The notes below the pieces were generated by a model, which had not been told where the DNA came from, ran no database searches, and was given only the letters and a program-made list of their open reading frames with translations. Position numbers and translations under genes: made by a program. This document shows positions 54,118 through 64,000 of a stretch of DNA of 64,000 bases, in pieces; the first letter of the stretch is position 1, and the number at the start of each line of letters is the position of its first letter. The stretch comes from Pisaster brevispinus (taxonomy: Eukaryota > Echinodermata > Asteroidea > Forcipulatida > Asteriidae): NCBI GenBank assembly GCA_023634235.1, contig JAMKCF010000028.1:2846001-2910000 (forward strand), read 5' to 3'.

Positions 54118-54200
54118 GGGGCTAGGTAGCTCAGTTTGTAGACGAGGGTAGAGCGCCAGCACATTCATCTGGAGGTGGCAGGTTCAAAATCCAGCTCTAA
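54118..54200 (+). mobile_element. tRNA-like head of a SINE or tRNA pseudogene
   Basis: GGGGCTAGGTAGCTCAGTTT carries a D-arm/A-box type sequence. GGTAGAGCGCCAGCACATTC, ATCTGGAGGTGGCAGGTTCA follows, with a B-box-like GGTTCAAAATCC. The D-loop region has about ten extra bases and the acceptor stem does not pair well, so it is not a functional tRNA. Confidence 0.6.
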
Positions 54201-54273
54201 TCAATTTTTCTTTGTCCAACCCCAAATAATTGTTTATTTACTCAGTCAGTTTCCCTTGTGGTATATAACTTCA

Positions 54274-54346
54274 CGTACTGACGTACCTAGCTAGAGTGTA
54301 CCCCAAAGCTGGAAAGCTCAAGGAATGCAAACAATCTCTACTCAAG
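54274..54346 (+). pseudogene. CTR9: CTR9 TPR exon YLARVYPKAGKLKECKQSLL
   Basis: VLTYLARVYPKAGKLKECKQ, SLLK, donor AAG|GTAACG. CTR9: [24 protein letters not shown]. It is the last CTR9 piece on this side. The next expected segments ([20 protein letters not shown] and the coiled coil) are not found up to the end of the window. Confidence 0.85.
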
Positions 54347-54414
54347 GTAACGTCATTTATTTTAATTCGTCAATTTTAAATGAATTTTTGTGAGACATTT
54401 CTTTCCCTGACCTG

Positions 54415-55620
54415 TTTATCAGGGATGAGAAAGTTCAACCTGTTATCTGATTTCAGACTTTCTTAAGTCTGCCTGCTAAACTAAATGCTGTATTTTTCTC
54501 CAAATAAAAACGAGTCAGCCTCCTTGATCTTATTCTCTAGCACTGAGGATACTGTTCCCAAAAGCTCCATGGACCCCGTTTACACTAGATCCAGAAAGGT
54601 GGATCAGACCCAGGTCTGATCCGGCAGTGTGGATTAACGGCTAGTGTAAAGGCAAAAAAGCAGGATCAGACCCGGTTCAAGATCTGGCAATTTTAATCCA
54701 CCTTTCGAGGAGGGTTGTATCTGGCAATTGGTGGATCAGATCCGGCAAAGTGGATTCCAAATACAAGTGTAAACGCAAAAGGGGATCAGACACCGCAATT
54801 CGATGTGGTCATTTCCGGTTTCGCTACGAATGGCGCGCTTTTTGCTTGTGCTTTGGTGGGTTATGCGTCGCTGGTTATATTTGTGTGTGTGTGTGCTGTG
54901 TGCACAAGGGCTCATATTCGGAACCTTATGGAGACCAAGGACAAAACCAAAAAGGGAAAACAAAAGGTCTCCACATGGAAATTCTTAAGACCGGGGTGCT
55001 CCACAAGGAAATTTGTGTACAAAGTCTACGGGAAACTGTTAAGTGCAGGGACAAAGGAAAGAACAAAAGAATGCTCCACAAGGATGCATTTTTGAGAATG
55101 TGTGGACTGTGCATGTGTGAAACATTTTGTTGTTTTCAGCGTCCTTATACATCAGCGTTACGTTCGGAGCTTGCCTTGTTGGTGTATTTTGTTAATTTCC
55201 ATCTACAAAATATTTCTACCTGCATGGTCGTTATCCGTATCATTTGCTGTACTGTATTTTCTGCATTCTACCTTCGCATTGATAATATTTCTAGAAGTGG
55301 CGCGCTGTAATTGTGACCTTTGATCTTTGCCATGTAACCCTTGAGCTCTTAGCGAGGAGCGCTGACGTCGTGACCAATATACATCTGGCTCAAAAGTGGG
55401 ATCGGAGCCGGATCAAGTGCTGGTGTAAACGCGACACAGGATCTTGATCTGCCGGATCTCAATCCACCTTTCTGGATCTAGTGTAAACGCGGTGTTGGAA
55501 TCTATAACTCCAGGTGTTACCAAAAGATGGAAATGCCACCCTTTCAATGTACCTCCTAAGATCTGGATCCCAGTTTCAGACTTTTTTTGTCAGCATTGAC
55601 TCTCACCCCTGATTTATATT
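54415..55620 (+). repeat. Dispersed repeat shared with 30.3-30.85 kb, split by a TIR element
   Basis: The left part (AGGGATGAGAAAGTTCAACC, TTTCAGACTTTCTTAAGTCT) and right part (ACCTCCTAAGATCTGGATCC, CAGTTTCAGACTTTTTTTGT) correspond to 30,275-30,330 and 30,795-30,835. The TIR element at 54.57-55.49 kb lies between them. Confidence 0.65.
54573..55494. mobile_element. TIR DNA element of about 0.92 kb, non-autonomous
   Basis: The left end CCCCGTTTACACTAGATCCA, GAAAGGTGGAT is the inverted copy of ATCCACCTTTCTGGATCTAG, TGTAAACGCGG at the right. Sub-terminal GTGTAAACGC and GGATCAGA(C/T)C motifs repeat inside. Overlapping open frames of 126 and 186 codons in the middle have no transposase motif (no DDE pattern visible) and overlap each other, so I treat the element as non-coding. 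Confidence 0.8.
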
Positions 55621-56999
55621 TTATTATATTTTGGGTAATTTTTTTGTTTACACTCGCATGTTTACCAAAATTCCTCAAAATATATTTCATTCCATAGTTT
55701 TAACTTCTGATAATTTACTTTGTTTTAGTTGCTCATAATTATGCTCCTGGTTTAATGTGTGTGGAGGGATTGATCTTCATTGAGTTAATGTTTCTGTTTC
55801 TATTTTACATTCCTCAAAGTGTACATTATAGCATGAATGATGTCATTCCCACTCGTCTTGGAAGTGGTTTCGTGCACATGATTGCAGTTATATGCGTATT
55901 TTTAGTTAAAGGGGCTCACCTGTTCCTGTGTTTTTTATCATCATTTTTAATGGTTGCAGCTGGTCTTCTTTCTAATGTTAGCTAAATATGATTTTGTATG
56001 TGTTTATTATAGAATCTTAACTGTAGGATATTTTACAACATAACCTTTCGCGAAAGCGGACCAATCAGGTGCCGATTTAGGCTCCATTGATGCATGCCAC
56101 TCATGTACTGTACACCGTGGCTGTCAACTGGCTGTGTGTGTGTCACGGCTGGCCGATTGGTTTAAGGTGATCGCAATGCAGCGGTTTTGCGTGTCAGCAA
56201 GCTTCCCAACACGGCTACTCGTTTGAGTGAGGCCTGGCGGAAGAAAGTCTGTGTCGAAGGAAACTTGTATCAGTGTTCCGAGCTGGGATCGAAGTTGCGT
56301 TCGTCCAGGATTTTTCAATTTTTGACAGGGCGGTTAATTATTATGGCAGGGCGGCCAATTCTTTGGCAGGGCGGCCTGAAATTTAAGGAGGGTGGCCCAC
56401 CCTCCCAAGACCCGTCGGGTGGTCTAGGAAGTGGCCCGCGTGTTTCCAGATGGACCATCAGTTCAGGGAGTAATGCGCCGGCCAATCACTTAAAAAAAGG
56501 AAATAGGCCCACTTGACTGCAGATCATTCTTATTAACGATTTCAATAACGATCGATGGTGTTAACTTCAATAGATTTTGACTTCATTGCAATGCAACTCG
56601 CACTTTGTGGCGATGTACAATGACTGATGTACCGCCCGCCAGTCACTGTACATCTCCACAAAGGACCGCAAACACGCACGGCTCCTCTGTGTAAGCAGTC
56701 GCCACTGCGGCTTATACGCTGGGCGGCTTATACACTGAAACTGACAGTTGTTTTGACAATTTCTGGGTATTGCGGCTTATACACCGGGCAGCTAATATGC
56801 CGAAGATTACGGTAATATACAAATTGAAGTTCAAATGTTAACTTTTGAGTCTGATAAATATCTTTCAATTCTGTTGAGTGAGGAAACACTCTCGTCCATA
56901 ATACAAATGAGATAAATCTTCTCTAATATGCCAATATTTTGATGCGATTCTATTTTAAATGAGTCATGTTTTTGCACGGTCACGCTAAACTCTATACAG
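55621..56999. other. Mixed repeat debris, no gene
   Basis: It holds a copy of the TTATCATCATTTTTAATGGT block (55,930-55,990), a GGCAGGGCGGCC tandem motif at 56,325-56,375, and a GCGGCTTATAC motif repeated at 56,649, 56,664 and 56,771. A 109-codon frame at 56,187 crosses these repeats and has no domain. Confidence 0.5.
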
Positions 57000-57500
57000 T
57001 TAGATATATAAAAAAATCAAAGAAGAATGACAGAGGACCGGTTGCTTTTTGACTCGATGCCTCTTTTGCAGGTTACCATACTTGAGTGCGTAGAATGGAT
57101 CGGCCTCGGACCTAATTAAAATTTTAACTATGGCTAATTTATCCAGTCTCCATGAGTAATCTTTTTCCAGTAGTCTGTTCAGTATCATTTGAAACCATAA
57201 TTCTGCCAAATTTTTGACCCAATCTTGAAATTTTGACCATGACAGCATGGTCGATTTTGTTGGTTTTTCAGACCAAAAAATAAAACTCACAAATTTCTCA
57301 ATATATCTCAAACTATTGCTAATTTACCCAGTCCGCTCAAGTCTTCAGTAGTCTGTTCTGTATCATTTGAAACCATAAAATTGCCCCAAAATTATGAAAT
57401 TTTGACACTGCATGGTTGATTTTATTGGTTTTTCAGACCAAAAAATAAAACTCACAAATTTCTCAATATATCTCAAACATCTGCACCTTTACCCAGTGTG
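57000..57500 (-). repeat. Inverted patch of the 185-bp satellite, about 2.5 units
   Basis: AGTAGTCTGTTCTGTATCAT, TTGAAACCATA and GGTTTTTCAGACCAAAAAAT are the reverse complement of the satellite at 60.7-64 kb. A degenerate palindrome GACCATGACAGCATGGTC is at about 57,235. Confidence 0.85.
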
Positions 57501-57719
57501 CAGAAAAAGATCAAAATGAGAAAAGACCATACACTATTAAATAGAAAGATGTTAAATTTTAACATCTTTTTATTTAAAGAAGCACTAAGAAAAGATTTAC
57601 CTCATTCGTATCTGTGAGTATACTCATCAAAATTGAAAGATATTCACCCGACTCAAAGTCAACCTTTCTTTTTACATTTATAAGTCTCCATTATGAGGTA
57701 TTATTGTTCAATTTCAAAA

Positions 57720-57800
57720 CACTAGACCACACTGGACTTGTCTGGTCATTAGTTTACTGGCCGGCTCAAATATCACTGGTCTCGGGCCAGCGGCCCACTG
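57720..57800 (+). mobile_element. CAGGGCTCGAATTT-family arm fragment
   Basis: CTTGTCTGGTCATTAGTTTA, CTGGCCGGCTCAAATATCAC, TGGTCTCGGGCCAGCGGCCC match the right arm of the 27.5-kb element. Confidence 0.7.
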
Positions 57801-58179
57801 TAAATTTTGAATTTAGGTTCTGTCGTAGTTTGTCAATTGTTATTTAAGTACTGATATTCCACCACATGCGAAATTCCAAACCAACTACAGAAGTACTCAT
57901 TTTTAACAAAGATGGATCTCAACACTGTAATATGGCAGCTCATCAAATGGTGCGATGAGTGGCTGGAGCGATGGGCCGTCATGTGGCTGACTCTGATCCT
58001 TTATGTAAAACTTGTACTAAAAATATGTTTGCGTTTAAATATGTAAAAGTATTTTTTGTACTTGTTGTCCCTTTTGTTACTTGTCGGCTGTATTGCTTAT
58101 GTAAACTGCTATTTTTCAAGGCCATTTTAATTTCCTTTGAGGGATAACAAGGTTTGAATCTAATCTATTCTAATCTTTA

Positions 58180-58446
58180 CCTCCCCCTGGGTGATTTGGT
58201 CTCGGCCAACATCGTAGATGCCCTGCGGACCAAGTACAGCACCCTCCTGCGAATCCACCGACCACCGACCCCGCAGAGACAGGTCAGACACCAAACACCC
58301 AGGGGCAGGTCCTTCTGGCGTTGATCAGCGTAGCCTTTGCCAAGGTTGAGGCCAGCATTGCTGAGTTTGTACTCAAGATGGAGCAGTTGGTAGTGCCGAC
58401 ACAGTGGCAGAAAGTGGACGTGATCCAAGAAGCTAAAGGCTTGCAG
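58180..58446 (+). CDS. Exon of an unrecognised protein, one apparent frameshift
   Basis: YLPLGDLVSANIVDALRTKY, STLLRIHRPPTPQR is followed, in another frame, by VLLALISVAFAKVEASIAEF, VLKMEQLVVPTQWQKVDVIQ, EAKGLQ and a CAG|GTAAAG donor. The composition and amphipathic pattern look like a real helical protein, and GC content rises compared with the flanks. The frame changes between the two parts over about 26 bases that are too short for an intron. I cannot name the family. Confidence 0.45.
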
Positions 58447-60229
58447 GTAAAGATTTGAATGTAAAGAACTTTACTAAAAAGTGGAAGACCCCTTCCTAAA
58501 AAGGAGGCCTGCAACCACGCAATTAAGTCTGTGTGCTTACAGTTACTTTTGTATTAGTGTAACTGTTTTTGAACTGTTTGGTTACCAGAAACAAAATTCA
58601 GAGTTTAAAGAATATTGGTTGATAAAAAAAATGGCTTCTTCATCACAGCAATTTGATGGCGAACAATTCAGCCCTCCCCTCCCCCCTTCTTCAATAAAAA
58701 CACACCAACAAAACAAAAACACACCAACAAAAGAAAAATGTTTAGCTACTCTTGAGCTACGCAGTGGTGTTTTCTTTTCTTTCTTTCTTTCTTTCTAGCC
58801 TATTTCACTGCAGGAGGAAAGCCTCTTCACCAATTCTCCATGTCACTCTATCCTGAGCGTCTGTTGACATGCGATGCCCTTACATGTTTATAGTTCATCC
58901 CTCCATCTTCTGTTTTTATCCCCCTCTTTTTCAGGTTTGGTTTCTGGAGTCCATTTGGTTGTTTAGCATGTCCAGCTGTTGTCATACCTCCTTGTTTGGT
59001 GACCTGCCCCTCTCCACTTCTTTTATTTAATGGTCTTAATAATATTCTGCACTCTTGATTTCATTCTTAAGTCCTCATTTGTCACCCTGTCTTTCATTGT
59101 TACTCCTTTCATTATTTTTTCCGTAGCCCTCTCTGTCACCCTTAGTTTTAGTGGTATTTTACAGACAGTCAAATTGACCCAATTCACCAGACGTCATAAT
59201 AATCATCTTGCTTGTGTCATTTTGGGAGTCCCTGTATGTTTATACAGTGTAGTGTGCATTTAAGGCACACTTACTACAATTTGGACGTGCATTTTGACTC
59301 CCAAAATGGTGAGCATGGCCGACAGTAGCTGCAGGTGACATTGGTGCAAGGGGTCAGTAGAGAATGTTTACAGGGTTCGTCCTTTGTCTCTCATCACATC
59401 ACACTGCCAAGAGTTGTTGTCTGGCCTGTAGGCGCCCACTTCTGTGAATTAGCTCTGTTGATAGTTTTTTATTTCAATTCTGCGCAGCCCAGCGTCCTTT
59501 TAGTTCAGCAACTGAAAGATCACTCCGCTGTGTCAAGTTGTTGACCCAACTGTTTTGAGGGCAACCTGGTCTTCTCCTTGTATGCACTGGAAACCTGCAA
59601 TCGCTGTAGCTGAAAGACCAGCACTGCCCATGGCATGACCACACCAGTTTACTGTGCGCTCTGGCCTCTGGTCTAATTGTAAATCATAAGCTTTTTAGAG
59701 ATATGGTGGACACATTACTAGGGCACCATTTGGTTTGGATGGATCTGTCTGCTTACACCCAAACAAAACAGTACACTCGTAAAATGACTGCCATATCTCA
59801 AAAGGGCTAATGGCACTCCTCTCGATAGATTTTTGTGCTTGCAGCCAAAAGAAATAAGCATTTTACAGTGCACTGTAAGGGCACAAATTTGTGTTAAAGT
59901 GACACCATGAAATCTGTTCCTGAGCATCTTTAAAAGCTGTCGACTCTCCATGACTCTGCAGGAAGTTCCCTGAAAATAAACCAATCTTTCTATGTTGTGA
60001 TGAACATTTTTGAAATTCTCCCTGATCATTAAAAAACTTTGTCCCTATTATGTTGAATGTAATTCCAAATATCTCTTTGATTCTTGTACAAAATCTCCCT
60101 GATTGCAACATGCAAATATTGGCAGCTTCGCGTCTGCAATAAGCTTAAAAGTTGACATTGATGCTCAGCCAGATTGTTGGTTGGAAGCTAGAAAGATTTA
60201 TATTTTCAAGAGGTCTTTTTCCCCTTCAG
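58447..60229. other. Presumed intron with simple repeats and a small palindromic element
   Basis: Includes a TTTC microsatellite at 58,770-58,797 and the element at 59,214-59,308. At 59,930-60,130 is a third, diverged copy of the CCCTGAAAATAAA repeat of 14.4 and 16.2 kb. No gene seen. Confidence 0.5.
59214..59308. repeat. Imperfect palindromic element
   Basis: CATTTTGGGAGTC at the left pairs with GACTCCCAAAATG at the right, and inner GTAGTGTGC with GCACACTTACTAC. About 95 bases, probably a short MITE. Confidence 0.7.
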
Positions 60230-60330
60230 GATGTCAAGATGACAGAGCAGATGTCCAGACAGCTCTCATATCGGAGGCTCAGTTCATCAAACCCATCAAG
60301 AAGTTCATGGCTGGCTTAATCAGGAAGCAG
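60230..60330 (+). CDS. Second exon of the unrecognised protein
   Basis: After CCCCTTCAG one frame reads CQDDRADVQTALISEAQFIK, PIKKFMAGLIRKQ to a CAG|GTAAAA donor; the other two frames contain stops. It lies 1.8 kb after the exon at 58.2-58.4 kb in the same orientation. Their boundary phases do not agree (phase 0 donor, then a frame starting at the third base), so there is a frameshift, a missed small exon, or no true linkage. Confidence 0.4.
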
Positions 60331-60659
60331 GTAAAAATATAATCTTTTGTTTTATCTTTCTGTGACAACAGAACAACAATGTTAATTTTGTTCAAGTTGA
60401 TCTTTAATGGATTTGCTCCAATTTACCCCAAATGAACTAGTGTGTCTATACTCATTCCAAATATCACTTCAGTTGTCTTTCCAAGGGGTCCTGAAAGTAC
60501 TTGTTGCCAGAACTAAGGGCCTTTGCTTTTGCATCCCCAAATCTTGTGAGAATTGAAAGGGCCCTGTGTTCCAACTTGCGTATTGATTTAATGTGTATGA
60601 CTTTGGATGGCATGGGTGGCGTGTGCATGAAGCACTCACCTCTCACCACTGTGACCCTG

Positions 60660-63600
60660 GTCCGAAGAACAACAAAATATCGACATTACCGGCATGGTCA
60701 AAATTCCAAGATTTGGGCCAAATTTTTTTTGCAATTTTATGGTTTCAAATGATACAGAACGGACTCCTGAAGACAGTTTACTGGTGCAGACTGGAAAAAT
60801 ACTTCATGGAATGAGATGTACCGGGAATTGTGTGAGTTAAGTTTTGGGTCCGAAAAACAAAAATATTGACAATACCGGCGATGGTCAAAATTTCAAGATT
60901 GTAAAAATAACTCATACTTTGAGATGTATCAGGAATTTTGTGAGTTTAGTTATGGGTCCGAAAAACCAAAAAATCGACCATGCCGGCATGGTTCAAATTT
61001 CTAGATTTGAGTCGAAATTTTTTTGCCAATTTTATAGTTTCAAATGATACAGACGGACTCCTGAAGACAGTTTACTGGTGCAGACTGGAAAAATACTTCA
61101 TGGAATGAGATGTACCGGGAATTGTGTGAGTTAAGTTTTTATTGACAATACCGGCGATGGTCAAAATTTCAAGATTGTAAAAATAATTCATAGTTTGAGA
61201 TGTATCAGGAATTTTGTGAGTTTAGTTATGGGTCCGAAAAACCAAAAAATCAACCATGCCGGCATGGTTCAAATTTCTAGGTTTGGGTTGAAATTTCTTT
61301 GGCAATTTTATAGTTTCAAATGATACAGACGGACTCCTGAAGACAGGTTACTGGTGCGGACTGGAAAAATTAATCATAGAATGGGATGTATCGGGAATTT
61401 TGTGAGTTTAGTTATGGGTCCCAAAACCCTAAAAATCATCAAGATTTTTGGTCAAAAATCTTTTGGCAATTTTATGGTTTCAAATGATAGAGAACGGACT
61501 CCAGAAGACAGTTTACTGGTACAGACTGGAAAAATGATGCATAGTTTGTCAGATAATGAAAAAATTTTGAATTTAGTTGTGGGTCCGAAAAACCAAAAAA
61601 TCAACCATGCCGGCCTTGTCAAAATTTCAAGATTTTGGGTCAACAATTTGTAATTTTATCGTTTCAAATGATACAGAATAGACTCCTGAAGACAGTTTTC
61701 TGGTGCAGACTGGAAAAATACTTCATGGAATGAGATGTATCGGGAATTGTGTGAGTTAAGTTTTGGGTCCGAAGAACAAAAATATTGACAATACCGGCGA
61801 TGGTCAAAATTTCAAGATTGTAAAAATAATTCATAGTTTGAGATGTATCAGGAAGTTTGTGAGTTTAGTTATGGGTCCGAAAAACCAAAAAATCGACCAT
61901 GCCGGCATGGTTCAAATTTCTAGGTTTGGGTTGAAATTTCTTTGGCAATTTTATAGTTTCAAATGATACAGAACGGACTCCTGAAGACAGGTTACTGGTG
62001 CAGACTGGAAAAATTAATCATAGAATGGGATGTATCGGGAATTTTGTGAGTTAAGTTTTGGGTCCGAAGAACAAAAATATCGACAATACCAACATGGTCA
62101 AAATTTCAAGATTTGGGTTGAAGATTTTTTGGCAATTTTCTGGTTTTAAATGATACAGAATAGACTCCTGAAGACAATTTACTGGTGCAGACTATTAAAA
62201 TGATGCATAATTTTTCAGATATTGAGAATTTTGTGAGTTATGGGTCCCAAAACCCTAAAATGCATCAAGATTTTTGGTCAAAAATCTTTTGGCAATTTTA
62301 TGGTTTCAAATGATAGAGCACGGACTCCAGAAGACAGTTTACTGGTACAGACTGGAAAAATGATGCATAGTTTGTCAGATAATGAAAAATTTTTGAATTT
62401 AGTTGTGGGTCCGAAAAACCAAAAAATCAACCATGCCGGCCTGGTCAAAATTTCAAGATTTTGGGTCAACAATTGTAATTTTATGGTTTCAAATGATACA
62501 GAATTGACTCCTGAAGACAGTTTACTGTTGCAGACTGGAAAAATACTTCATGGAATGAGATGAACCAGGAATTTTGTGAGTTAAGTTTTGGGTCCGAAGA
62601 ACAAAAATATTGACAATACCGGCGATGGTCAAAATTTCAAGATTGTAAAAATAATTCATAGTTTGAGATGTATCAGCAATTTTGTAAGTTTAGTTATAGG
62701 TCCGAAAAACCAAAAAATCGACCATGCCTGCATGGTTCAAATTTCTAGATTTGGGTCGAAATTTTTTTGGCAATTTTATAGTTTCAAATGATACAGAACG
62801 GACTCCTGAAGACAGGTTACTGGTGCAGACTGGAAAAATAAATCATAGAATGGGATGTATCGGGAATTTTGTGAGTTAAGTTTTGCGTCCGAAAAACAAA
62901 AAAATCGACCATGCCGGCATGGTCAAAATTTCAAGATTTTGGTTCAAAAAACTTTGGGCAATTTCATGGTTTCAAATGATACAGAACGGACTCCTGAAGA
63001 CAGGTTACTGGTGCAGACTGGAAAAATAAATCATAGAATGGGATGTATCAGGAATTTTGTGAGTTTAGTTATGGGTCCGAAAAATCGACCATGCCTGCAT
63101 GGTCAAAATTTCAAGATTTGGGTAAATTTTTATGATTTTAAATGATATAGAACAGACTTCTGAAGACAGTTTACTGGTTCAGACTGGAAAAATAATTTAT
63201 AGTATGAGATGTATCAGGAATTTTGAAAGTTTATAGTTATGGGTCCGAAAAACCAAAAAAAGTGACCATACCGGCATGGTCAAAATTTCAAGATTTTGGG
63301 TCAAAAATCTTTTGGCAATTTTATGGTTTCAAATGATAGAGCAAGGACTCCTGAAGACCGTTTACTGGTGCAATCTGGAAAAATGATGCATAGTTTGTCA
63401 GATAATGAGAATTTTGTGAGTTTAGTTATGGGTCCGAAAAACCAAAAAATAGACCATGCTGGCATGGTCAAAATTTCAAGTTTTTGGGTCAAATTTTGTT
63501 TGGCAATTTTATGGTTTAAAATGATAGAGCACAGACTCCAGAAGACAGTTTACTGGTGCAGACTATAAAATAGATGCATAGTTTGTCAGATATTGAGAAA

Positions 63601-64000
63601 TTTGTGAGTTAGTTATGGGTCCGAAAAACCAAAAAATCGACCATGCCGGCATGGTCGAAATTTGGGTTGACAATTTTTTGGCAATTTTGTGGTTTTAAAT
63701 GATATAGAACGGACTCCTGAAGACAGTTTACCTGTGCAGACTGGAAAAATAACTCAAAGTATGAGATGTATCAGGAATTTTGTGAGTTTAGTTATGGGTC
63801 CGAAAAACCAAAAAATCGACCATGCCAGCATGGTCACAATTTCAAGATTTTGGGTCAAAAATCTTTTGGCAATTTTATGGTTTCAAATGATAGAGCACAG
63901 ACTCCTGAAGACAGTTTACTGGTGCAGACTATAAAAATGATGCATAGTTTGTTAGATGATGAGAAATTTGTGAGTTTAGTTATGGGTCTGAAAAACCAAA
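60660..64000 (+). repeat. Tandem satellite, about 185-bp monomers, continues past the window
   Basis: Monomers contain GGGTCCGAAAAACCAAAAAA, the palindrome GACCATGCCGGCATGGTC, AATTTTATGGTTTCAAATGA, CGGACTCCTGAAGACAGTTT and ACTGGTGCAGACTGGAAAAA. Spacing of the GGACTCC landmark, start to end, is 294, 276, 165, 185, 294, 188, 159, 183, 295, 188, 167, 190, 188, 180, 186. That gives 160-190-base monomers with recurrent 294-295-base long forms. Open frames of 67-107 codons recur with the repeat and are not genes. Confidence 0.95.

Noticed and set aside
54715..55310. Two overlapping plus-strand open frames (126 and 186 codons) as transposase
   Set aside because: They overlap in different frames, are Cys/Val/Lys-rich without a DDE or zinc motif, and lie in the middle of a repeat-built TIR element.
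60844..63934. Open frames of 67-107 codons in the satellite
   Set aside because: The same short peptides recur at monomer spacing, and they are interrupted at random where monomers vary.

Overview
The window is eukaryotic. It has AT-rich spacers, short exons bounded by AG...GT, very many dispersed repeats, and no operon-like packing. An intron-containing homologue of CTR9 (a PAF1-complex TPR protein), CUB-type exons, and repeat termini that I associate with echinoderm genomes (a GGGCCCAATTTC...GAAATTGGGCCC MITE and a tRNA-derived SINE) point to a marine invertebrate deuterostome, most likely an echinoderm. That placement is inference. Almost every recognisable gene piece is partial or broken, so this looks like a degenerate, duplication-rich stretch rather than normal gene territory.

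Layout. 0-0.7 kb: minus-strand non-LTR reverse transcriptase remnant. 1.2-3.3 kb: four exons of the CTR9 C-terminal tail, two with in-frame stops. 3.3-10.6 kb: copy A of a CUB-domain gene fragment, a 262-bp tandem duplication, a long fold-back element and an internally deleted LINE. 10.9-11.8 kb: a dispersed repeat family. 12.35-16.4 kb: a CRE-rich promoter-like stretch, a candidate first exon and five copies of a 69-nt phase-symmetric exon. 16.6-18.95 kb: about 195 units of a 12-bp minisatellite. On the minus strand this lies in an 821-codon stop-free frame reading Glu-Thr-Thr-Thr. 18.95-23.7 kb: copy B of the CUB fragment with rearranged order and a double fold-back element. 23.8-28.3 kb: a tRNA-derived SINE, a MITE, a THAP-like first exon and a minus-strand chromo-barrel-like fragment.

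30.1-54.4 kb: the TPR part of CTR9. One exon carries a nonsense codon. Inside it is a four-copy, head-to-tail array of about 4.6 kb (31,109-49,289), each unit holding the same group of TPR exons plus the same nested transposons. Single-copy exons follow to 54.35 kb, several with stops or frameshifts. The pieces at 1.2-3.3 kb and 30.1-54.4 kb do not overlap: together they cover the middle and the C-terminus of CTR9 but in the wrong order, and I do not find the N-terminus.

54.5-64 kb: a TIR element inserted in another repeat, an inverted patch of satellite, two exons of a gene I cannot name, and from about 60.66 kb to the window end a tandem satellite of about 185-bp monomers with an 18-bp perfect palindrome and a four-monomer higher-order rhythm.

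No intact protein-coding gene can be vouched for. The strongest candidates for something functional and unusual are the minus-strand Thr-rich frame over the minisatellite, the repeated cassette exon at 13-16 kb, and the palindromic satellite.
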